From CAYWFP01 sp964457365 (GTDB lineage: Bacteria > Planctomycetota > SZUA-567), in NCBI GenBank assembly GCA_964457365.1, contig CAYWFP010000141.1, forward strand, positions 1 to 7,510: a DNA stretch of 7,510 bases, written 5' to 3'. Made by a program: the position numbers and the translations under genes. Under the pieces are notes generated by a model. The model had not been told where the DNA came from, did not search any database, and saw only the letters and a list, made by a program, of their open reading frames with translations. The stretch's first letter is position 1. Every line of letters begins with the position of its first letter. Below, piece after piece: positions 1 to 5,574 of this stretch.

Positions 1-67
1 TTCGTGAATCATGCCGTTGTCATCTGCAAAACCTTGATGCTCCCGCCTTGATCTGGTGAACGCTTAC
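1..67. mobile_element. Terminal end of an IS66-like insertion sequence (partial, runs off the left edge)
   Basis: The 12 bases at 56-67 (GTGAACGCTTAC) are the exact reverse complement of 7458-7469. Read inward from 67, the end begins GTAAGCGTTCAC and agrees with the right-hand end at 15 of its first 17 positions. Ends beginning GTAAGCG are characteristic of IS66-family elements, so I read 67 as the last base of an element extending left of the window. No convincing transposase C-terminus can be read in 1-55. IS66 elements usually make an 8-base target duplication; the candidate here is ACAAATTC (68-75), whose partner would lie outside the window. Family assignment rests on the end sequence only. 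Confidence 0.55.
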
Positions 68-339
68 ACAAATTCTATCACGCGGCTAGCTTCGAGAAAG
101 CCTGAAAATGTTGGATTTCTCCGCGGTTAATTCGCGTGCGCTGCAGCACTGCTTATGAAAGAGCCATTCAAAAGCTCTGGCACCGAAAAAATACTTGTGG
201 ACTGGAGAAACAGCGATATGATTTACGAGTGAAAGGCCCGATGGGCGGGCTTATCTGGGAAATATCGGTTTAGTGTAGGGCTGCTTGATCCTCCTCGCTG
301 GCTCCGCGCGCGGGTCGAGCGTGGTGCCGCAAGAGGATC
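68..339. other. Non-coding stretch between the IS66-like end and the ISAs1 relic
   Basis: I see no supportable gene here. The stretch is AT-richer than the transposase fragment that follows. It contains a small palindrome (AGAGC at about 160-164 with GCTCT at about 174-178) and a GC-rich hairpin near 234-252. The frame of the transposase fragment is open back to about 289, but those residues do not look like transposase, so the homologous part probably starts close to 340. This is probably IS debris or a scar of several insertions. Confidence 0.4.
234..252. repeat. GC-rich hairpin, terminator-like but weak
   Basis: GCCCG (236-240) pairs with CGGGC (246-250) around a five-base loop, and the stem can extend by a G-U and an A-U pair. 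On the minus strand the right arm is followed by only three T's, and on the plus strand by TTATCT, so neither orientation has the long T-run of a strong intrinsic terminator. It may have served a gene lost in the IS rearrangements. Confidence 0.25.
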
Positions 340-732
340 GTGGCCGAGTCGTCCTTCGAGGTGAAGGGTGAATGGGGCGGGCTGAAGGCGGTAGGGATGG
401 TGAAGAGCGAGCGGGTCGTGAACGGCGTGCCGTCGCGCGAGACCCGGTATTACATCTGCAGCCGCATGCTGTCGGGAGAGGCCTTCGCCAAGGCGGTGCG
501 GGGGCACTGGGGCATCGAGAACGGCCTGCACTGGGTCTTGGACGTGGCGTTCCGCGAGGACGAATGCCGCATTCGCAAAGCCAACGGCCCGCAGAATTTC
601 GGCGTCCTGCGCCGCTTCGCGTTGAGCCTGCTCAAACAGGAGAAGGCCATCTGCAAGCTCGGCGTCAAAAGCAAACGGAAACGCTGCGGCTGGGACAACA
701 GCTACCTGCTCAACGTTCTGCTCGGGATTTAG
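340..732 (+). pseudogene. ISAs1-family transposase, C-terminal fragment
   Basis: This encodes about 130 residues matching the C-terminal third of ISAs1-family (H-repeat-associated) DDE transposases, which are usually around 370 residues. Family hallmarks are all visible: WGGLKAVGMV, ETRYYICS, then HWGIENGLHWVLDVAF and the conserved EDECRIRKANGPQNFGVLRRFAL block ending in LLKQEK. The glutamate in HWGIEN probably belongs to the catalytic DDE set. The N-terminal two thirds, with the two aspartates, are missing; the frame is open upstream only to about 289 and those codons do not look like transposase. The GTG at 340 is just the first in-frame start and has no clear ribosome binding site. The fragment is clearly more GC-rich than the genes to its right. 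It is a dead relic, not a functional gene. Confidence 0.85.
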
Positions 733-746
733 ATGGGATAGTCCTG
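731..746. repeat. Probable right end of the ISAs1-type element
   Basis: The transposase stop TAG lies directly in AGATGGGATAGTCCTG. In ISAs1-family elements, as I recall them, the stop codon overlaps the right terminal repeat and the element ends in CCTG, so the relic probably ends at or near 746. I could not find a convincing partner: TAGGGCTGCTTGATC near 276 agrees with the inverted sequence at only about half its positions. Confidence 0.35.
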
Positions 747-960
747 CATATCGCATGGAGAAGACGGGATTTTTCTTGCGTGCCGCCAAGTTTCGGATAT
801 TATTTGGTCTGCCCTTTGATTGCTACGCACAAACGTTGACAGTGGTGGCAATCGCATTATCCGAGAAGAGCGAACATAGACCATAACGGTGTGAAACCAG
901 TACCGCATATGTGTTGCTTTGGTTTTTACGCCCCATAAAAATTTAGCGACAGGTCTTTAG
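747..960. other. Intergenic region upstream of the polysaccharide genes
   Basis: This runs from the end of the ISAs1 relic to the first plus-strand gene and has no supportable gene. It must hold the promoter for the 961-4783 unit unless transcription enters from the IS relic. The last 50 bases are AT-rich, with a poor sigma70-like pair (TTGCTT at 914-919, TAAAAA at 936-941, 16-base spacer). I see no JUMPstart/ops element of the kind found upstream of many enterobacterial polysaccharide operons. Confidence 0.4.
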
Positions 961-1740
961 ATGTATGTTATTGCCATTATTCCTGCGCGTATGGGGAGTT
1001 CGCGTTTTCCTGGCAAACCAATGGAGTCAATTTGTGGCATACCCATGATTGGTCATGTCTACCTCCGCTGCAAGCAATCTGAAATCCTGAATGATGTTTA
1101 CGTCGCTACGTGTGATCAAGTTATTTATGATTACATAGAAAGACTCGGCGGTAAGGCACTCATGACCAGTGATCGTCACGAACGTTGTGGAGATCGCGTT
1201 GCCGAGGCTATGCAAATTGTTGAAGCGGAACAGGGCCGTCGAATAGATATCGTTGTTCTTGTACAAGGCGATGAACCGTTGATACATCCCGAGATGATTG
1301 CGCAGGCTACTGAACCATTGATCCGTGACGAAATGGTGCAAATATCCAATTTGATGGGCAAGATGACAGAAGTCGAATGGCATGACGTCAACGAAGTCAA
1401 GGTCGTGACGGATCTGAACGGAGACGCGATCTACTTCTCGCGCGGATCGATTCCTGCCGGACTCAATTACGGCGGATCGATACCAATGCGAAAGCAGATC
1501 TGCGTGATCCCACATCGCCGGGACTTTCTGCTTGAATTCGCGGCCATGGAGCAAACCCCGCTCGAAAAGATCGAATCGGTGGACATGCTGCGGATAATTG
1601 AGCATGGGCTCAAGGTACGCATGGTGCCAACCGAGCATGCCGTGTACAGTGTGGATACGCCTGAGGATCTAAGGAAGGTCGAGGCTATCATGCGAGAGGA
1701 TTCGGTGTTCGCCAGCTATCGGGACAGGATTCTCCCATGA
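961..1740 (+). CDS. KdsB-like CMP-sugar-acid synthetase (3-deoxy-manno-octulosonate cytidylyltransferase family)
   Basis: The predicted cytoplasmic enzyme transfers CMP from CTP to a 2-keto-3-deoxy sugar acid, giving a CMP-sugar for glycan assembly. Its 259 residues are close to the usual KdsB length. Visible motifs are the nucleotide loop IPARMGSSRFPGKP (7-20), VQGDEPLI (101-108), NEVKVVTD...YFSRGSIP (144-165), TPLEKIESVDMLR (199-211) and VDTPEDL (231-237). D104 and D232 correspond to the metal-binding aspartates of KdsB. It departs from housekeeping KdsB in two places: the usual HxSGTDR is HERCGDR (73-79) and the usual HIGIYAYR is QICVIPHRR (179-187). That suggests a pathway-specific paralog with an altered sugar acid, so I give no gene symbol. 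The start fits the family N-terminus but has only a weak AGG (951-953) upstream. It is the first gene of the plus-strand unit and overlaps the next by four bases. Confidence 0.85.
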   Translation: MYVIAIIPARMGSSRFPGKPMESICGIPMIGHVYLRCKQSEILNDVYVATCDQVIYDYIERLGGKALMTSDRHERCGDRVAEAMQIVEAEQGRRIDIVVLVQGDEPLIHPEMIAQATEPLIRDEMVQISNLMGKMTEVEWHDVNEVKVVTDLNGDAIYFSRGSIPAGLNYGGSIPMRKQICVIPHRRDFLLEFAAMEQTPLEKIESVDMLRIIEHGLKVRMVPTEHAVYSVDTPEDLRKVEAIMREDSVFASYRDRILP

Positions 1741-2723
1741 CGCTGCGAGAATCCGATATTCGTCCTCGCGAAATATTTGAGCGCTATCTTGAATTGAGTC
1801 GCATCGACGCGGAAGCCATGGACACGTCCTCGTTCATGGAGATACCTTGTCCTGGGTGCGCTTCGAGAGACGTTAAGCTGTTTTTCGTCAAGCATAGGTT
1901 TTCCTACAAGCTCTGCGCGGAATGCGGCAGCATCTTCTGTTCCCCGCGTCCCGACCAGGAAACGATTGATCGCTTCTATCGGAACTCGCCGTCGGCGCGT
2001 TTTTGGGCCGAGGTATTCTTTCCTACCGTTCAGGAAGCGCGCCGTGAAAAGCTGGTCCGACCGAAAATTCACCGTATTCTGTCTTGGCTGTCGGAATATG
2101 AGATTTCCTGCCAGCGTATTTGTGACGTAGGAGCTGGCGGTGGCATCTTACTGCAAGAGTTGCGGAAAATACTTCCGGAGACGGAGTTTGGTGTGATCGA
2201 GCCGTGCACGGCTCTGGCCGGCCGGTGCCGCGATCTCGGCTTGCTGGTCCTAGAGGAGACTGTGGAGCGATCCGCGGCTTGGCACGGGCGATTCGACGTC
2301 GTCCTTTCGATGGAAGTAATGGAACATGTCATGGCGTTGGATCGATTCTGCGTGTCCATGCGGAACCTTTTGCATCCGAATGGTGCGGCGGTGATTACGT
2401 GTCTTAACGGAGACGGTTTCGATATCGCTGTCCTCGGCGAGCACAGCAAGTCAGTTTCACCTCCCCATCACCTGAATTTTCTGAGTTTAGAGGGTATTCG
2501 TCGCCTGTTCTTGCGATGTGGTTTTTCAGACGTGATTCTTCAAACACCGGGGCAACTGGATGTCGAAATCGTTTTGAATAGCGGCCACATGCCGCGTTTT
2601 TTGGATATTCTTGCACGTCGGGACGGAGCCCAATCAGCGTTCCAACAGTTCTTGGTCGATCATCGCCTCAGTTCTCATACATGGTGTCTGGCTTTTCCGA
2701 ACGGCATGGACTCGGCCATCTGA
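1737..2723 (+). CDS. Class I SAM-dependent methyltransferase with N-terminal zinc ribbon
   Basis: This 328-residue protein has a short N-terminal zinc ribbon with C38-x2-C41 and C60-x2-C63, followed by a Rossmann methyltransferase domain. SAM-binding motif I is DVGAGGG (130-136), the acidic end of strand 2 is E155 in GVIEPC, and FDVVLSMEVMEH (186-197) is the post-motif region. SPPHHLNFLSLEGI (241-254) is typical of methyltransferases of polysaccharide and sugar-modification clusters. The likely role is methylating a sugar or its carrier-linked or nucleotide-linked form; the substrate and the atom methylated cannot be told. The ATG overlaps the upstream stop as ATGA, and AGGA (1726-1729) sits seven bases before it, so translation is probably coupled to the KdsB-like gene. 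The C-terminus (RLSSHTWCLAF) resembles the usual end of the family, so the gene looks complete. Confidence 0.8.
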   Translation: MTLRESDIRPREIFERYLELSRIDAEAMDTSSFMEIPCPGCASRDVKLFFVKHRFSYKLCAECGSIFCSPRPDQETIDRFYRNSPSARFWAEVFFPTVQEARREKLVRPKIHRILSWLSEYEISCQRICDVGAGGGILLQELRKILPETEFGVIEPCTALAGRCRDLGLLVLEETVERSAAWHGRFDVVLSMEVMEHVMALDRFCVSMRNLLHPNGAAVITCLNGDGFDIAVLGEHSKSVSPPHHLNFLSLEGIRRLFLRCGFSDVILQTPGQLDVEIVLNSGHMPRFLDILARRDGAQSAFQQFLVDHRLSSHTWCLAFPNGMDSAI

Positions 2724-2815
2724 TTGATGAATGCTCTTGTCGCTACTGTCGCAAACCCAGTGCACAGCTTTTCCCTTTTCATATCTATTCGGCGCACCGG
2801 ATCGCCATTTCTTGC

Positions 2816-2819
2816 GGAG
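2816..2819 (+). promoter_or_regulatory. Ribosome binding site favouring the start at 2830
   Basis: GGAG lies ten bases before ATG 2830, a slightly long spacing. The alternative in-frame ATG at 2731 has only TGATTGATGA before it, so the later start is preferred. Confidence 0.4.
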
Positions 2820-2829
2820 TTTCAGTCAT

Positions 2830-3495
2830 ATGAACACGAAAAGCAACGATGATTCTTCGGAGGCGGCGAAGATCTGCGTGCCGTTTTTGAGTAAAGCGAA
2901 CGTCGCACGAATCGAGCATTGCCTGAACCGATTCCGTTACGACATCATCGTGGAATATGGTATCGGCGCGTCGACAAGATACTACCTGCCACGAATTCTG
3001 CAAAACGGATTCGCCGGCAAATACGTGGGCGTTGAGACGTCGAAAGCCTTTTTCAAGGAATTCCGAAAGATGTTTCTTGCCGAAATCGGCCCATTTCTCG
3101 CGAGTGAAGAGACTTCATGGCGGCCGTGGTCGTCGGAAGAAATCAACGAGTACAAGCGCATGAAATCCCAATGCGTGTTTGTGATTCCGCCGGTTTGTTC
3201 CCGTATTAAAACACTGCATCACAGGATACATCACGGCTTTGTGCATGGGAAAGAACCCGGATACGATCCCTCCAAATCAAAATGGCGCAATAGGATCGAC
3301 CTGCGTGTATACCGTCTCTCCTTACTGACCGGCGGGCTTTCAACATCGTTGCGATATCTTTTTTTTACATCCCCCCGCCCACACGACGCGGATATGCTTG
3401 TACGCTGTACGACTGGCGCCACCTTGAATTTTCACCTGCGGGCGGATTTTACTAAGGACCAGTATGGAGACAGTCTTGTATATTTTTCTTTTTGA
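2830..3495 (+). CDS. Methyltransferase-like protein of unknown function, possibly C-terminally truncated
   Basis: I do not recognise a named family. The strongest signal is YDIIVEYGIGASTRYYLP (38-54), resembling the SAM-binding motif of methyltransferases that carry an E-x-G-x-G-x-ST loop, followed by KYVGVETSKAFFKEF (64-78) where a second strand ending in an acidic residue is expected (E69). The remaining ~140 residues are basic and lack an obvious later methyltransferase motif. The protein stops after FTKDQYGDSLVYFSF, 32 bases inside the next gene. I chose ATG 2830 (221 residues) because GGAG (2816-2819) precedes it and its N-terminus is hydrophilic. An in-frame ATG at 2731 would add 33 residues but has no ribosome binding site. 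The 106-base gap from the preceding gene is unusual for this tight unit. That it is a real gene is likely; methyltransferase is a tentative reading. Confidence 0.55.
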   Translation: MNTKSNDDSSEAAKICVPFLSKANVARIEHCLNRFRYDIIVEYGIGASTRYYLPRILQNGFAGKYVGVETSKAFFKEFRKMFLAEIGPFLASEETSWRPWSSEEINEYKRMKSQCVFVIPPVCSRIKTLHHRIHHGFVHGKEPGYDPSKSKWRNRIDLRVYRLSLLTGGLSTSLRYLFFTSPRPHDADMLVRCTTGATLNFHLRADFTKDQYGDSLVYFSF

Positions 3496-4783
3496 AGAAT
3501 ACGGCGATCTAGATCGTTTGACGCCCATCGTCTGGAAAATGGTTCAACGCGGGCATGTAAATGTCGAAGTATACTGTTACAACCCAACGTTCGACCTAGA
3601 AGGTGACTTTCGCGTGGACTTCCTGAGAAGATCTGTTGGTGTTCGCGTGGATTACATCCATTACGCCATAAGCAGGTCTTCTCTGCGTCGACTTGTTCAT
3701 ACAATGGGAAAAGCCAGAAACACGTGGACCGAAAGGATAATTGCGCGTCTTGCTTACCATGGGCTTCGTCCATTGGGCATTTCTCCCAAAAACCTGCTTA
3801 CAAGAACCTGCTACGCTTGGCGAATATGGCTAAACAATTGCGCCATGTCATTGTCCTTCTTCCGCGAGTTTTTCCGGGAAAAGAAGCCAGATGTCATATA
3901 CATGAAAAATATCAACCGGCCACCCGCTATTGCGGCCGCTGCAGACGAAGCAGGCATTCCGATCGTCGCGGGTCCGCATGGCATGGATATCTCAGCCGAA
4001 CTCGATTGCACGCACAGCAAAACGGCACCGGAGCGCGTAAGGCAATGGTTTGACTACCAGATAGTCCAAAGCGATATCGAACGACAACGTCAATTGAGAT
4101 GCTACGAAGCAAGTTCTGATAAGATTCTCGTAATTGGCTCTCCGCGCTATTGCCGCGAATGGCACGATACATATCTGGGCCTGGTTCCTCGACAAATTAT
4201 CCCAACTCGTGCGGGCGCAAAACTTAATGTAGCCTACATGTGTCATTCACCAAAGTTGGTCACGGAGCAAGACAACATAGTGTGCGGGATGACTTGGCTA
4301 CATGAGCACCCACAGATTGAATTGATTCTACGCGCGGGAGGTGGCGGCTCGATGGGTCTAGTTTCTGCCTTCGGTGTTGTTACGCATTTATCCCCAAAAG
4401 CCCAAGAGATCAAAGGCATATTTATCGATCACGACACACACTCTGCGAATCTAATTCGCTGGGCCGATGTTGTCATTTCGACCATTTCCAGCATCGGGAT
4501 GGAAGTTTTCCTACAAAACAAGCTGTTCATCTATCCGAAGCACTTTCATCGCAATCGGATGGGGTTTGAGAAATACGGTGCTTGTTTGTCTATACAGTCT
4601 TTCGAAGAATTTGTTGAGGCCTTTGAACGCCTTCTCCTGGATGGCGTCAAAATTCCCTACCCATCAGAGAATGTGGGTCTTTTTTTCTCGGAGTATGTTT
4701 ATGGAGGACGATCGGATCGAGATGTACTCGGCGGATACTGTGACATCATTGAGCAAGCAGCTCGTGAAAAAAGGAATACCTGA
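3464..4783 (+). CDS. Putative GT-B-type surface polysaccharide transferase
   Basis: This 439-residue protein has no signal peptide and no clear membrane segment. It begins with a β-strand-like METVLYIFLFEEYGDLDRL, has KPDVIYMKN (141-149) and GIPIVAGPHGMD (164-175) in the N-terminal half, and VIGSPRYCREW (223-233) before the second half. The C-terminal half has ADVVISTISSIGMEVFLQNKLFIYP (334-358), like the donor-site region of GT-B transferases and of CDP-glycerol glycerophosphotransferase-like enzymes, where an aspartate, a serine pair and a glutamate recur. The expected role is cytoplasmic transfer of a nucleotide-activated sugar or polyol phosphate to a growing glycan; donor and acceptor are unknown. 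AAGGA (3454-3458) is five bases before the ATG. The 32-base overlap with the preceding gene suggests co-expression. It ends 8 bases from the stop of the opposing aldolase gene. Confidence 0.6.
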   Translation: METVLYIFLFEEYGDLDRLTPIVWKMVQRGHVNVEVYCYNPTFDLEGDFRVDFLRRSVGVRVDYIHYAISRSSLRRLVHTMGKARNTWTERIIARLAYHGLRPLGISPKNLLTRTCYAWRIWLNNCAMSLSFFREFFREKKPDVIYMKNINRPPAIAAAADEAGIPIVAGPHGMDISAELDCTHSKTAPERVRQWFDYQIVQSDIERQRQLRCYEASSDKILVIGSPRYCREWHDTYLGLVPRQIIPTRAGAKLNVAYMCHSPKLVTEQDNIVCGMTWLHEHPQIELILRAGGGGSMGLVSAFGVVTHLSPKAQEIKGIFIDHDTHSANLIRWADVVISTISSIGMEVFLQNKLFIYPKHFHRNRMGFEKYGACLSIQSFEEFVEAFERLLLDGVKIPYPSENVGLFFSEYVYGGRSDRDVLGGYCDIIEQAAREKRNT

Positions 4784-4791
4784 GCTTCTGT

Positions 4792-5544
4792 CTATCGGAT
4801 GGCGGATATCCCTTCTCGGCAGGCATTGCCCAACATGGTGATGTCGAGGCTGTATCCGATCAGTTCAAATCCCTCATTCAAAACCGACTGTACCTGCTCC
4901 GGATCCGGGGGTACCACATGGATCCCGGGGATCACCTCATGGCGCTGGCACGCCTCGACAATCTGCCGGCGAACTGCGAGATAGTCGGGATGATCGAAAC
5001 AGGCGGTGATGCCCATGGACGCAGTGAGGTCGTAAGGGCCAATAAAAGCCGCGTCGATACCCGGAAGCGAGAGAATGGCGTCAAGGTTGTTCAACGCTTG
5101 TACGTGCTCGATTTGGACGCAGACGAACGTGTTACCGTTCGCTTCTTCCATATAGGCGTCGAAATCAAAGCCATATCCATGTGAACGACCAAAGCCAACG
5201 CCCCGTTCACCCTCGGGGGGGTATTTGACCGCACGCAATATCTCCAACGCTTCATCCGGGGTATTGACCAGCGGCGCGATTACGCCGTGAGCCCCCGCAT
5301 CGAGATAGCGCTTGGTCTCATCGTAACGGTGGCCAGCTAGGCGAACCAAGGGGGCGCAATGGCGGTTTCCCGCGACGATGGCCTGAAATATGGCCTGCGC
5401 TTGAGGCACGTCGACAGACGAGTGTTCAGCATCGACAACAAGAAAATCGAATCCTGCAGCGGCCATCAACTCGGCTACAACAGTACTGCCGGTATTGATC
5501 CAGCTTCCCAAGACAGGCCTCTGAGCTAGGGCGAGACTTTTCAT
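4792..5544 (-). CDS. HpcH/HpaI-family class II pyruvate aldolase
   Basis: The predicted metal-dependent aldolase catalyses reversible aldol addition of pyruvate to an aldehyde, or cleavage of a 2-keto-3-deoxy (sugar) acid; the family includes HpaI and 2-dehydro-3-deoxyglucarate aldolase. The 250 residues are the normal length. Expected active-site residues are in place: H41 in VVDAEHSS, R68 in PLVRLAG, metal ligand E146 in VQIEHVQALNNLDAI and metal ligand D172 in FIGPYDLTASMG. The glycine-rich ERGVGFGRSHGYG (113-125) is also typical. I prefer the start at 5544 (MKSLALAQ): GAGGTG lies just upstream, whereas the in-frame ATG at 5556 has no ribosome binding site. It is second in a minus-strand unit, 30 bases after the fusion gene's stop. 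Beside CMP-sugar-acid genes, a biosynthetic role making a keto-deoxy sugar acid is plausible, but a catabolic role cannot be excluded. Confidence 0.85.
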   Translation of the reverse strand: MKSLALAQRPVLGSWINTGSTVVAELMAAAGFDFLVVDAEHSSVDVPQAQAIFQAIVAGNRHCAPLVRLAGHRYDETKRYLDAGAHGVIAPLVNTPDEALEILRAVKYPPEGERGVGFGRSHGYGFDFDAYMEEANGNTFVCVQIEHVQALNNLDAILSLPGIDAAFIGPYDLTASMGITACFDHPDYLAVRRQIVEACQRHEVIPGIHVVPPDPEQVQSVLNEGFELIGYSLDITMLGNACREGISAIR

Positions 5545-5548
5545 TACG

Positions 5549-5554
5549 CACCTC
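5549..5554 (-). promoter_or_regulatory. Ribosome binding site deciding the aldolase start
   Basis: On the minus strand this reads GAGGTG, four bases before ATG 5544. It overlaps the alternative in-frame ATG at 5556, which itself is preceded only by AT-rich sequence without a Shine-Dalgarno match. This favours the 250-residue product. Confidence 0.6.
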
Positions 5555-5574
5555 ATATTAGCAGTATAGACAAT

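Noticed and set aside
276..290. Possible left terminal repeat of the ISAs1 relic (TAGGGCTGCTTGATC)
   Set aside because: It matches the inverted right end at only about half the positions, too few to call an inverted repeat.
223..789. Minus-strand open frame of 188 codons across the transposase fragment
   Set aside because: It lies opposite the recognisable ISAs1 transposase, in GC-rich DNA where long shadow frames are common, and its translation shows no family motif.
372..839. Second plus-strand frame of 155 codons over the transposase fragment
   Set aside because: It is rich in R, G and A, typical of an out-of-frame translation of GC-rich coding DNA; the 340-732 frame holds all the family motifs.
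914..941. Possible sigma70 promoter (TTGCTT, 16-base spacer, TAAAAA) before 961
   Set aside because: Only about 3 of 6 and 4 of 6 consensus matches in an AT-rich stretch; too weak to call.
1027..1638. Minus-strand open frame of 203 codons opposite the KdsB-like gene
   Set aside because: Shadow of a gene with clear family motifs on the plus strand.
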